From an uncultured Prevotellaceae bacterium (lineage in GTDB: Bacteria; Bacteroidota; Bacteroidia; Bacteroidales; Muribaculaceae): a stretch of 29,048 nt of DNA. Shown one piece after another: positions 7,719 through 15,306 of this stretch; the first letter of the stretch is position 1; every line of letters starts with the position of its first letter. The notes beneath the pieces were generated by a model. The model saw only the letters and a list, made by a program, of their open reading frames with translations. It had not been told where the DNA came from and ran no database searches. Location of the stretch: positions 1 to 29,048 of the forward strand of contig CAJLWM010000021.1 in NCBI GenBank assembly GCA_905210415.1, written 5' to 3'. Position numbers and translations under genes: made by a program.

Positions 7719-7766
7719 TTTTAAATTCCTGATTAATAGTTAAATAAATTATTCATTAGCGCACTC

Positions 7767-7786
7767 AATGCTTGGCCAAAAGCACT
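7767..7786 (-). promoter_or_regulatory. Hairpin in rplM leader
   Basis: Arms AATGCTT (7767-7773) and AAGCACT (7780-7786) form a 7-bp stem with one G-U pair in the roughly 110-nt untranslated leader of rplM. It could be part of an L13 autoregulatory leader; the sequence does not prove this. Confidence 0.3.
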
Positions 7787-7831
7787 TGCGAGCCTCTGAA
7801 TTGATTAAATAATATGGACATAATCGGACTG

Positions 7832-7862
7832 CAAAGGTACGACTTTTCTTTTAAATATCAAA
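7832..7862 (-). promoter_or_regulatory. Promoter of the rplM operon
   Basis: The minus strand shows TTTG (plus 7859-7862), a 19-nt spacer and TACCTTTG (plus 7832-7839), a textbook Bacteroidetes promoter. The predicted transcript start is near 7826, giving a leader of about 110 nt. Confidence 0.85.
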
Positions 7863-7893
7863 TAGTTGCGAGTTTTTTTTATGCAATTATTTT

Positions 7894-8481
7894 TCAATTT
7901 AGTGTCACCTTTTCGTAGCGGTATCCCATGCGATACATTTGCACGGAAAGACCCAGTTCGAACATTGTTTTTTCTACTGCGGCATATAGGTAAAAAGCCT
8001 CGGAGCTTTGGGGCTCGATGCCCTGCTTGCGTATCATGGTGAGCGCAAGTTGCGAGCACTCCTGAATGCATGAGGTGAGTGCTTGAGCGTCGGCCACGTC
8101 GCGCTGTTTGGTGCTGTCGAGCTTGATGCCCACCAGTTCCTCGGTGACGTATTCGTCCATGTAGTCGAAGCCACGCTTGTCGCGGATGAATTTGTAAAGG
8201 TCTTCGCAATCTTTCACTTGATCCCAAGCGCCGTCCCAGTAAACGGCAGCGCCGATGCCATAATACATAGCCCAACCGATAGCCACCATAGGATATTTGG
8301 AGATTTCGGGCACCGCATCGGCCATGTATTGGGCGGCAGATTGCTGCCATTTCTCCATCAGCTCAGGGATGTCGTAAATCATATTGTTGAGCATCTGCTT
8401 AGAAGTGCAGAGTTTCACGAGTTCGCGTCGCAGATTATCGATAAAAATCGCTCTGCTATAAATGTTTTTTTCTTCGCTCAT
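7894..8481 (-). CDS. Conserved hypothetical protein
   Basis: Product of 195 residues that I do not recognise as a named family. It starts MSEEKNIYSRAIFIDNLRRE and has no signal peptide. A mildly hydrophobic, Tyr/Trp-rich stretch (residues 64-83, PMVAIGWAMYYGIGAAVYWD) could be a buried helix pair rather than a membrane anchor. The rest is helical and acidic, with Trp, Tyr and Met rich segments, and looks like a soluble helical protein. The start at 8479-8481 is chosen over the longer open frame because the promoter box lies at 8507-8514, which would leave no room for an upstream start. It is a single-gene unit, divergent from the thioredoxin gene, with its promoter in a palindromic repeat. Confidence 0.75.
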   Translation of the reverse strand: MSEEKNIYSRAIFIDNLRRELVKLCTSKQMLNNMIYDIPELMEKWQQSAAQYMADAVPEISKYPMVAIGWAMYYGIGAAVYWDGAWDQVKDCEDLYKFIRDKRGFDYMDEYVTEELVGIKLDSTKQRDVADAQALTSCIQECSQLALTMIRKQGIEPQSSEAFYLYAAVEKTMFELGLSVQMYRMGYRYEKVTLN

Positions 8482-8720
8482 TTTATAATGTTGTGATTTT
8501 GTGGTGCAAAGATAGTGCAAACGAGAGAAATAAGCAACCGAGCTTGCTCGAGTTGGTATATCCGAGTGTAGCCTATCTTATCCAACGATAGTGCAAACGA
8601 GAGAAACAAGCAACCGAGCTTGCTGCGAGCGCGATATGAAGCACCACCTCGATATTGCCGAGTCGAGAGAGAGGAAGGTGAACCCAACCAGCTTGCTCGA
8701 GTTGATATTTCCGAGTGAAA
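8482..8720. repeat. Palindromic promoter-bearing repeat, locus 2
   Basis: Two degenerate units in tandem: one begins GATAGTGCAAACGAGAG at 8511, the second GATAGTGCAAACGAGAG at about 8588, separated by CCGAGTGTAGCCTATCTTATCC. Both contain AGCAACCGAGCTTGCT; a further CAGCTTGCTCGAGTTGATAT block ends near 8713. The first unit is near-identical to the murI upstream repeat. The rest of this 369-nt gap (8721-8850) is AT-rich leader of the thioredoxin gene with one promoter candidate; no gene is seen. Confidence 0.65.
8507..8537 (-). promoter_or_regulatory. Promoter of the hypothetical gene, carried by a repeat
   Basis: The minus strand has TTG (plus 8535-8537), a 20-nt spacer and TATCTTTG (plus 8507-8514). 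Spacing and sequence are the same as for the murI promoter because both lie in the same repeat type. Confidence 0.75.
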
Positions 8721-8775
8721 TCTGAAAATATCATAAATTATGGTGTATTTAGTGGTGGTGTTGATATTAATGTGT

Positions 8776-8783
8776 TAAATTTG
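8776..8783 (+). promoter_or_regulatory. Promoter candidate for the thioredoxin gene
   Basis: TAAATTTG fits the -7 consensus TAnnTTTG and lies 67 nt before the ATG. No good -33 box is seen. Confidence 0.4.
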
Positions 8784-8850
8784 TGCATCGCTATGCCTAA
8801 GGCGTTTGGCGGCATTGAATGTGAAAATATTAACAACAAACTAATTAAAT

Positions 8851-9927
8851 ATGAAAAAAACTCTATTATTGGCAATAATGGGCTTGGTGTCGCTAAGCTC
8901 GGTTGCGGAAATCAAAGTGGAACTCAAGGGCTTCACCAACGATAGCGTGAGGGTGCAAACCACTGATGTTGGCAGTAAAAAACTTATTGCTCCAGACACT
9001 GTGATTGTGGCTAAAAAAGGCAAATTGGTGATTGCCGATGTAAAGGAGAATGCTTGTGTGAGGGTAGGTCCTAAGGAACTTCCAAGAAATGTACGTCCTG
9101 CGTTTTTGTATATCGCTCCAGGCGAGAAGTTTAAGGTGACTTTCACTAAGGCAGGCGAAAATATCGACGTGAAAGTAGAAGGTTCGGAAATGCAAACGAT
9201 GATTGATGATTTGAGCAATAAGCAGGGTGCTTTGGTTGCGAAAATCAACACGATGAAAGAGGGCACAGAGCGCGACTCGTTGATAAACGAATTCTATAAT
9301 ATACCAAAGCAATATGTGCGCGAAAATCTTGACTCACCTATCACTTTGTGGGCTATGCAGAGAACCGATGCCGAGTTTGCAGAGGAAATGTTGCCAAAAA
9401 TCGGCGATAAGGCAAGGAATTCGATGTTTGGATTCATTGAGAAAGACTTGCAGGATATGATTAAAGCAGAGAAAGAACTTCAGGCAGCAAAGGCACAGAC
9501 AGCAGAAGGCGAGATGGCGCCAGAATTTGAATTGCCTACTCCAGATGGCTCAATGCTCAAGATGTCGAGCCTACGTGGCAAGTGGGTGCTCGTGGATTTC
9601 TGGGGCTCATGGTGCATTTGGTGTATCAGAGGCATTCCTCAGTTGAAGGAAAACTACGAAAAATATAAAGATAAGATGGAAGTGCTATCAATCGCTTGCC
9701 GCGACAAGAAGGAAAAGTGGCTTGCTGCTATTGAAAAGCATCACCTCGACTGGAAACACGTGATAAGCCTTGAGAATGTGCCAGGTACAGACAAGAAGGT
9801 AGAGGCATTGTTTGGCGTGGAAGGTTATCCAACAAAGTTGCTTGTCAATCCAGAAGGTCGCATCGTGAAGCGTTGTGTAGGAGAAGATCCAAAATTCTAT
9901 GACGACTTCGGAGAATTGATGAAGTAA
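8851..9927 (+). CDS. TlpA-like periplasmic thioredoxin with N-terminal DUF4369-like domain
   Basis: Predicted exported thiol-disulfide oxidoreductase of 358 residues. A signal peptide (MKKTLLLAIMGLVSLSSVA) opens the protein. Residues about 20-115 resemble the beta-rich DUF4369 domain often fused to TlpA domains in Bacteroidetes; a helical linker covers 115-215; the thioredoxin domain runs from GEMAPEFELPTPDG (220) to the end. The active site is WCIWC, with Cys255 and Cys258, and the cis-proline loop is GYPTK (Pro327). The missing lipobox cysteine suggests a soluble periplasmic protein. Its substrate is unknown; relatives act in cytochrome maturation or redox stress. It converges on ackA with repeat copy A between. 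Confidence 0.93.
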   Translation: MKKTLLLAIMGLVSLSSVAEIKVELKGFTNDSVRVQTTDVGSKKLIAPDTVIVAKKGKLVIADVKENACVRVGPKELPRNVRPAFLYIAPGEKFKVTFTKAGENIDVKVEGSEMQTMIDDLSNKQGALVAKINTMKEGTERDSLINEFYNIPKQYVRENLDSPITLWAMQRTDAEFAEEMLPKIGDKARNSMFGFIEKDLQDMIKAEKELQAAKAQTAEGEMAPEFELPTPDGSMLKMSSLRGKWVLVDFWGSWCIWCIRGIPQLKENYEKYKDKMEVLSIACRDKKEKWLAAIEKHHLDWKHVISLENVPGTDKKVEALFGVEGYPTKLLVNPEGRIVKRCVGEDPKFYDDFGELMK

Positions 9928-9944
9928 TCAGCCACATATTTATA

Positions 9945-10130
9945 ATCCCAAATCGGTCATTAGGCCGTAAATGTAATTTTTTTATACTGCTTGGAGTCTT
10001 TCGGCTTTTATAAGGCATCTTATGCTTGTTTTTAACTCGCAATAGTTTGCTATTACTCATTAAAAAGCAATCAAAATCTGCTCTTCTAAAACTCCGAAAT
10101 CTTACCAAGCCCTAATGACCGAATTGGGAT
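9945..10130 (+). repeat. Copy A of the ~190-bp 3'-end repeat (complete)
   Basis: Left end ATCCCAAATCGGTCATTAGG (9945-9964) and right end CCTAATGACCGAATTGGGAT (10111-10130) are inverted repeats with one mismatch in 20. Inside are stem GTCTT/AAGGC (9996-10000, 10012-10016) and hairpin AATAG-TTTG-CTATT (10041-10054). It starts 17 nt after the thioredoxin stop, in the sense direction of that gene. No coding frame is supported inside. Confidence 0.85.
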
Positions 10131-10166
10131 AATAAAAGCAGAGGCTCGACGTAAGTCGGGCCTCTG
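10131..10166 (-). terminator. ackA terminator
   Basis: Arms CAGAGGCTCGAC (10139-10150) and GTCGGGCCTCTG (10155-10166) make a 12-bp stem with one T-G pair and loop GTAA. On the minus strand it is followed by CTTTTATT. It lies 26 nt after the ackA stop and abuts the right end of repeat copy A. Confidence 0.85.
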
Positions 10167-10192
10167 TGATTTTCTATAATTAGAAAGTGAGA

Positions 10193-11380
10193 TTAGTCGA
10201 TGATTTCGCGGCCTTCAACGATGGCTTCGGTGTCGCGAGCAATCATATACTCTTCGTCGGTAGGGATAACGCAAACAGCAACCTTAGAGTCAGGAGTGCT
10301 GATGGTAGCCTCTTTGCCACGAATCTTAGAGTTGAGCTCTTCGTCAATCTTAACGCCCATGAATGCGAGAGGACGGCAAACGTTGGCACGAACACCCACT
10401 TGGTTTTCGCCAACACCACCGGTGAATACGATGATGTCTACACCACCCATTTCAGCAGCATAAGCGCCGATGTACTTGATGATGCGTTGTTCGTACATTT
10501 GCAGACCGAGCACTGCACGTGGATCGCCAGCCTTGTCGGCGTCTTCGATAGCGCGCATGTCAGAAGAGATTTCTGTAACGCCAGCGATACCGCTTTCCTT
10601 GTTGATGATGTTTTGCATCTCAGCAGCGCTGAGGTTGTGCTTAGTCATCAAATAGGTGAGAGCGCCTGGGTCAACGTCGCCACAGCGAGTACCCATCATA
10701 AGACCTTCAGTAGGAGTAAGACCCATAGAAGTGTCAACGCTCTTGCCGTTGCCTACGTGGCAAGTGATCACCTTCTTGTCGTGAGCGTCAACGCCAAGGA
10801 ATTGGCATACACGCTTAGAAACGTAGCGGTGGCTTGTGCCGTGGAACCCATAGCGACGAACGCCGTCTTCCTTATAGAACTTGTAAGGGAGGGCATACAT
10901 ATATGATTTAGCAGGCATTGTTTGGTGGAATGCAGTGTCGAATACGCCAACCTGAGGAACGTTAGGAAGGACCTTAGAGATAGCGTTAACGCCAGCGATG
11001 TTCACTGGGTTGTGAAGAGGTGCGATGTCGTAGCATTCTTTCACCTTAGCGATAACTTCTTCGGTGATAAGCACACTCTTATTGAATTTCTCGCCGCCGT
11101 GCACTAAGCGATGGCCTACAGCGTCGATTTCGTTGAAGCTCTTGATGCAGCCGTCTTCTTCACTTGTGAGAATGTCGAGGATAGCCTTGATAGCGCCATC
11201 GTGGTCGGTGATATCGAGTTCGATAATCTTCTTTTCGCCGCTTGGTTGTTTAAACTTGATAAATGCGCCAGGAAGACCGATTTTCTCAATGCCACCTTCA
11301 GCCAAAACGTTGTTGGCTTTGATTTCAATAAGCTTGTATTTTACGGAACTACTTCCGCAATTGAGCACTAATATGTTCAT
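10193..11380 (-). CDS. ackA: Acetate kinase
   Basis: Cytoplasmic enzyme that interconverts acetyl phosphate + ADP and acetate + ATP, the energy-yielding last step of fermentative acetate production. The 395-residue product is of normal length. Seen: NILVLNCGSSSVKYKL (residues 2-17, phosphate-binding strand), VGHRLVHGGEKF (with the conserved Arg/His), RYGFHGTSHRYV, GLTPTEGLMMGTRCGDVDPG and VFTGGVGEN, all ASKHA-fold acetate kinase signatures. It follows pta by 30 nt on the same strand, the usual pta-ackA operon, and ends at a strong hairpin terminator. Confidence 0.98.
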   Translation of the reverse strand: MNILVLNCGSSSVKYKLIEIKANNVLAEGGIEKIGLPGAFIKFKQPSGEKKIIELDITDHDGAIKAILDILTSEEDGCIKSFNEIDAVGHRLVHGGEKFNKSVLITEEVIAKVKECYDIAPLHNPVNIAGVNAISKVLPNVPQVGVFDTAFHQTMPAKSYMYALPYKFYKEDGVRRYGFHGTSHRYVSKRVCQFLGVDAHDKKVITCHVGNGKSVDTSMGLTPTEGLMMGTRCGDVDPGALTYLMTKHNLSAAEMQNIINKESGIAGVTEISSDMRAIEDADKAGDPRAVLGLQMYEQRIIKYIGAYAAEMGGVDIIVFTGGVGENQVGVRANVCRPLAFMGVKIDEELNSKIRGKEATISTPDSKVAVCVIPTDEEYMIARDTEAIVEGREIID

Positions 11381-11410
11381 AAAAATAAATTGGTTATAGT
11401 TGTGTGTTGA

Positions 11411-12424
11411 TTATTTCTTAGCATCGATAGCTTGGTTGCAAGTCATGATGATAGTCTTAACGATGTCTTCAGGAGAGCATCCTCTCGACAAGTCGTTGAC
11501 TGGAGCGGCAAGACCTTGCATAACAGGACCAGCAGCTACTGCGCCAGCGAGACGTTGCACGAGCTTGTAAGCGATATTGCCAGTTTCGAGGCTTGGGAAT
11601 ATGAGCACGTTGGCTTGACCAGCGATAGGGCTTCCAGGAGCCTTGCTTGCGCCCACTGAAGGAACGATTGCAGCGTCGGCTTGAAGTTCACCGTCGATAT
11701 TGATAGTTGGGTCGAGTTCCTTAGCCAAACGGGTTGCTTCTACCACCTTGTCTACATTTTCGTGCTTAGCGCTACCCTTAGTAGAGAAGCTAAGCATAGC
11801 GATCTTTGGTTCTGGGATGCAAGCGATTTGCTTGGCAGTCTTATTGGCAGAAACGGCTATTTGTGCGAGTTCGGCAGCTGTAGGAACAGGGATTGCAGCA
11901 CAATCGGCAAACACGAAGATTCCGTTGTGTCCGAAAGGACATCCTTCTGGCAATTGCATGATGAATGCGCCAGAAACGGCAGTGATGCCAGGAGCAGTCT
12001 TGATAACTTGGAAAGCGGCGCGGAGCACGTTGCCAGTAGAGTTGGCAGCACCAGCCACTTGACCATCAGCTTCGCCAGCTTTCACCAAGAGACAGCCGAG
12101 GTAAAGAGGGTTTTTTGTAGTCTTTTTGGCGTCTTCCATAGAGATGCCTTTAGATTTGCGAAGTTCGTAGAACAATTCCACGTATTTTTGGATTGCTTCG
12201 TCGTCATTTGGGTTGACGATACGCGCTTCGCCGATATGTGTTAGATTCAACTCTTCGGCTTTTGCCATGATTTCTGCAGGTTCGCCGATAAGAGTGATGT
12301 CGGCAATTCCTTCTGCGATTACTTGCTCAGCAGCCTTCAATGTGCGAGGCTCAGTACTTTCTGGGAGGACAATACGTTGCTTGTGTGCAATGGCTGTCGC
12401 CTTAAGATTTAAAAATAAGTCCAT
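11411..12424 (-). CDS. pta: Phosphate acetyltransferase
   Basis: Converts acetyl-CoA + Pi to acetyl phosphate + CoA, feeding acetate kinase. The product is the short single-domain type (337 residues), without the N-terminal DRTGG/AAA-like region of E. coli Pta. Seen: RIVLPESTEPRTLKAAEQ (residues 17-34), GQVAGAANSTGNVLRAAFQ, MLSFSTKGSAKHENVDKV and ANVLIFPSLETGNIAYKLVQRL, the conserved blocks of the PTA_PTB fold that line the CoA and phosphate sites. First gene of pta-ackA; a -7-like box is seen 27 nt before the start. Confidence 0.97.
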   Translation of the reverse strand: MDLFLNLKATAIAHKQRIVLPESTEPRTLKAAEQVIAEGIADITLIGEPAEIMAKAEELNLTHIGEARIVNPNDDEAIQKYVELFYELRKSKGISMEDAKKTTKNPLYLGCLLVKAGEADGQVAGAANSTGNVLRAAFQVIKTAPGITAVSGAFIMQLPEGCPFGHNGIFVFADCAAIPVPTAAELAQIAVSANKTAKQIACIPEPKIAMLSFSTKGSAKHENVDKVVEATRLAKELDPTINIDGELQADAAIVPSVGASKAPGSPIAGQANVLIFPSLETGNIAYKLVQRLAGAVAAGPVMQGLAAPVNDLSRGCSPEDIVKTIIMTCNQAIDAKK

Positions 12425-12450
12425 AGTTTTAAGTGTAATTGATATATGTG

Positions 12451-12458
12451 CAAAATTA
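12451..12458 (-). promoter_or_regulatory. Promoter candidate for pta-ackA
   Basis: The minus strand reads TAATTTTG here, matching TAnnTTTG; no clear -33 box. Predicted leader of about 20 nt. Confidence 0.45.
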
Positions 12459-12625
12459 AGGAATATTTTTAAGTTACTATTGCCTTACGGGATGAAATTT
12501 TTCGTAGCAATGATAATAAAGGTGTTATTTGCTATTATTTGCTATTTTTCTGCCTGATTATTTGTAGTTGTGTAATCTTTGTATTTATTTAGCGGAATGA
12601 AATAATAACCTTATTACCCATTACT

Positions 12626-13015
12626 ATGCACGAAGAAAAATTTGTAATAGACTTTGATATGAAGAGTGTTTCATCTAATCTGATATGGACGTTTATTTCT
12701 ACGCCCAATGGATTGGCTGAGTGGTTTGCCGACGATGTTACTAAGGATGGAAAGACATTTACTTTTTTTTGGAATAAGGCATCGCAGACAGCCACATTAT
12801 TGGCGATACGCAGCGGACAGTATGTGCGATTCCGCTGGGATGACACCGAAATTCCGAAGAGTTATTTTGAGATGCGCATAACAAATTCTGAAATCACGGG
12901 CAGTCGCAACCTGCAAATCACCGATTTCGCTATCGATGAAGACGAAAAGAAGGAAATCGTGGAATTGTGGAACAATCAGATAAAGGTGTTGAAAAGAGTG
13001 ATTGGTTGCTCATAA
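12626..13015 (+). CDS. START-like (SRPBCC-fold) domain protein
   Basis: Small cytoplasmic protein of 129 residues resembling the START-like domain family widespread in Bacteroidetes (related to Aha1/SRPBCC ligand-binding folds). Seen: an N-terminal beta strand EEKFVIDFDMKS, then the family-typical SNLIWTFISTPNGLAEWFADDV (residues 18-39) and FTFFWNKASQTATLL, followed by a strand block RFRWDD and a C-terminal helix KKEIVELWNNQIKVLKRVIG. SRPBCC proteins bind hydrophobic ligands or act as co-chaperones, but the role of this branch is unknown. It precedes the LptF/LptG-like permease by 111 nt; a TAnnTTTG box lies in that gap, so the two may be transcribed separately. Confidence 0.85.
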   Translation: MHEEKFVIDFDMKSVSSNLIWTFISTPNGLAEWFADDVTKDGKTFTFFWNKASQTATLLAIRSGQYVRFRWDDTEIPKSYFEMRITNSEITGSRNLQITDFAIDEDEKKEIVELWNNQIKVLKRVIGCS

Positions 13016-13093
13016 AGGTTGCGAACAAGCGAGAGCAAGGGTGTGGCACGCCATAAAGTTGCCAAAAAAGACGAATATTTACTGATTAATTAC

Positions 13094-13101
13094 TACTTTT
13101 G
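13094..13101 (+). promoter_or_regulatory. Promoter candidate for the LptF/G permease gene
   Basis: TACTTTTG fits TAnnTTTG and lies 25 nt before the chosen ATG at 13127, supporting that start over an upstream in-frame ATG at 13019. Confidence 0.5.
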
Positions 13102-13126
13102 CATCGGAAAACTGAAAACTGTGCAA

Positions 13127-15067
13127 ATGTTAAAGATAAAAAGACTACATACATTCGTCTTGCAGACGTTTCTGCCGATGTTCATGATGACATTCTTGAT
13201 ATGTCTTTTTATCTTGTTGATGCAATTCCTGTGGTTTCGTATCGATGAACTTGTGGGTAAGGGTTTGGCAGTGAGTGTGATTGCTGAATTGTTTTTCTAC
13301 GCAGCGCTCACGATGGTGCCATTGGCGCTTCCGCTTGCCATATTGCTTGCTTCTTTGATGACATTTGGTAACCTTGGCGAACATAGCGAACTCACGGCTA
13401 TCAAGGCGTCGGGTGTGTCGCTTATAAAGGTGATGCAGCCGCTGATAGTGTTTATTGCTTTCGTCTCGGTAGTGGCATTCTTTTTTCAGAACGAGGTGTT
13501 GCCACGCGCACAGGTGAAGATGTGGACAATTGTGTTCTCGGTGCGTCAGAAGACTCCAGACCTCGATATCCCGGAAGGCGCGTTCTACGACCAGATACCG
13601 GGCTACAACGTGTATGTGAAGCATAAAAACCGCGACAACGGCACATTATATAATATGATGATATATGATGTGTCGAAGGGTTATGGCTATGCCAATATTA
13701 TTGTGGCGGATTCTGGAAAACTGGCGTTTGACGAGAGCAAGACGCACCTTTTCTTGCACCTATATAAGGGAGAGTCGTTTCAGGATATGCAGAACACTCA
13801 AGAGCCTACTTCGGTGAATGAGGGTCAGATGTATCGCCGAGAATCGTTTACCGATAAGGATATCATGATTCCGTTTGATGCCAACTTCAATAAGCTCGAT
13901 GAGCAGACCATGCGTTCGCAGTATATCGGAAAGAGTATATCTGAATTGAAGCATACGATCGACTCGGTGAATCTTCGGCTCGACTCTATTAGCCAGAAGA
14001 TGATGACAGACTTCCGCCTCAATGCTGTGGTGGGAGTGCCTCAGGTGAAATATGTATATCACGACACCACTCGTGTGGAGGAAAAGGTGGTGCTTCCTAA
14101 GGTGAAACGAGCCATAGATATTGATAGCCTTTTCAATTCGCTGTCTCAAGATAAGAAAATGAATCTTATGGTGGGCGCTATCAATATGGCGTCGCGCGAG
14201 CAGCAAGATTTCTTGTTCTCGGGCGTAGAGGTGGCTGATGATGTGATGACAATACGTCGCCACGAGATAGAGTTGATAAAGAAATACACTTTGTCGCTGG
14301 CGTGCTTGATATTCTTCTTTATCGGAGCACCATTGGGTGCTATCATCCGTAAGGGCGGTTTGGGAACGCCTATAGTGATATCGGTGTTGCTATTTATTGT
14401 GTACTACATTATTGATAACTTCGGCTTTAAACAGGCTCGTGATGGCCGTTTCGACGTATGGTTCGGCATCTGGTTGAGTTCGATTGTGCTGATGCCATTA
14501 GGCATATTCCTCACATATAAGTCTATGAACGACTCGGCAGTGTTTAATCCTGATGCTTATCGCAATCTTGTTCGTCGTCTGTTGGGAATACAAGAAGCCC
14601 GCAAGATAGAGAAGAAAGAGGTGATAATCGATGAGGTGGTAGATGATGTTGCCATTGCTAAGGTTGGCGCGTTGAAGCAGGCGCTCGATTCGTTCCTTGC
14701 CACATACCGCAGTCCGCAGCATTATTTGGTGTATTTGTGCAAGGGCTACGACAGAGTTCGTTTGCGTGACATCATTGCTCAGCTTGATGATGTGGTGGCA
14801 TATCTTTCAAATTCTCGAAGCCAATTGATATTGAATAAGGCTATGGACTTCCCAATCGTGCGCGACTCTATAATCTATGGTCCAAATCTCGGCAAGTCGG
14901 TGGGCTTGGCGCTTGGTATATTTGCCGTGATCGGGTTCCCTGCATATCTTATAGGTATAACAAACCAGAAGACTCTCAAGTCGGAATTGCTAATGGCAAG
15001 CAATGTTTGTTCGCAGATGATTGACTTGCTCAAAGAAGAGTCGGAAAATTCTGAGGATACTCTTTAA
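13127..15067 (+). CDS. LptF/LptG-family (YjgP/YjgQ) permease
   Basis: Inner-membrane subunit of the LptB2FG transporter that extracts lipopolysaccharide and passes it to the periplasmic Lpt bridge. The 646-residue product starts MLKIKRLHTFVLQTFLPMF, a typical LptF/G first helix; membrane segments lie at about 12-36, 50-85, 100-128 and, after a periplasmic jellyroll-type region (about 130-380), at about 385-410, 420-440 and 455-475. PLALPLAILLASLMTFGNLGEHSELTA-type sequence after helix 2 is diagnostic. A C-terminal extension of about 170 residues with one more hydrophobic segment (near 600-620) is, to my knowledge, usual in Bacteroidetes homologues. Which of F or G it represents is not clear. 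Followed 15 nt after the stop by repeat copy B. Confidence 0.9.
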   Translation: MLKIKRLHTFVLQTFLPMFMMTFLICLFILLMQFLWFRIDELVGKGLAVSVIAELFFYAALTMVPLALPLAILLASLMTFGNLGEHSELTAIKASGVSLIKVMQPLIVFIAFVSVVAFFFQNEVLPRAQVKMWTIVFSVRQKTPDLDIPEGAFYDQIPGYNVYVKHKNRDNGTLYNMMIYDVSKGYGYANIIVADSGKLAFDESKTHLFLHLYKGESFQDMQNTQEPTSVNEGQMYRRESFTDKDIMIPFDANFNKLDEQTMRSQYIGKSISELKHTIDSVNLRLDSISQKMMTDFRLNAVVGVPQVKYVYHDTTRVEEKVVLPKVKRAIDIDSLFNSLSQDKKMNLMVGAINMASREQQDFLFSGVEVADDVMTIRRHEIELIKKYTLSLACLIFFFIGAPLGAIIRKGGLGTPIVISVLLFIVYYIIDNFGFKQARDGRFDVWFGIWLSSIVLMPLGIFLTYKSMNDSAVFNPDAYRNLVRRLLGIQEARKIEKKEVIIDEVVDDVAIAKVGALKQALDSFLATYRSPQHYLVYLCKGYDRVRLRDIIAQLDDVVAYLSNSRSQLILNKAMDFPIVRDSIIYGPNLGKSVGLALGIFAVIGFPAYLIGITNQKTLKSELLMASNVCSQMIDLLKEESENSEDTL

Positions 15068-15082
15068 AAAATCAAATTCGTA

Positions 15083-15271
15083 AACCCAATTCGGGCGTTA
15101 GGCCGTAAATTTAGTGATTTTTCTACTGCTTGGAGCCTTTCGGTATTTATAAGGCATCTTTTGTTTGTTTTTAACTCTTAATAGCCAACTATTCCTCATT
15201 AAAAATCAATTAAAATCTGCACTTCTAAAAAATACCTAAATCTATTCAATCCCTAATGGCCGATTTGGGTT
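15083..15271 (+). repeat. Copy B of the ~190-bp 3'-end repeat (complete)
   Basis: Left end AACCCAATTCGGGCGTTAGG (15083-15102), right end CCTAATGGCCGATTTGGGTT (15252-15271). Inside are stem GCCTT/AAGGC (15135-15139, 15151-15155) and hairpin AATAG-CCAA-CTATT (15180-15193). The second base of the ends is A/T paired here, while it is T/A in copies A and C. It begins 15 nt after the permease stop, in sense, and a long T-run follows its right end. It is the only evident 3' structure between the convergent permease and apbE genes. Confidence 0.85.
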
Positions 15272-15306
15272 TAATGCTTTTTTTTTGAGGCAATGAGATG
15301 GTTACA

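Noticed and set aside
8507..8720. Tandem-like units resembling a CRISPR array
   Set aside because: Units differ in length and sequence, there are no equal spacers and no cas genes; they are degenerate palindromic intergenic repeats.
8715..8945. Small open frame of 76 codons upstream of the thioredoxin gene
   Set aside because: It overlaps the thioredoxin start in another frame, has no similarity I recognise, and spans the promoter region.
9945..10130. 190-bp repeat as a standard IS remnant
   Set aside because: No transposase fragment in any frame, no constant target duplication (TA on both sides only in copy B), and sense orientation to upstream genes; a MITE origin remains possible and is noted in the findings.
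13019..13126. Upstream in-frame ATG extending the LptF/G permease by 36 residues
   Set aside because: The extension is polar and unlike the family, and a TAnnTTTG box at 13094 lies inside it; the family start MLKIKRL is at 13127.
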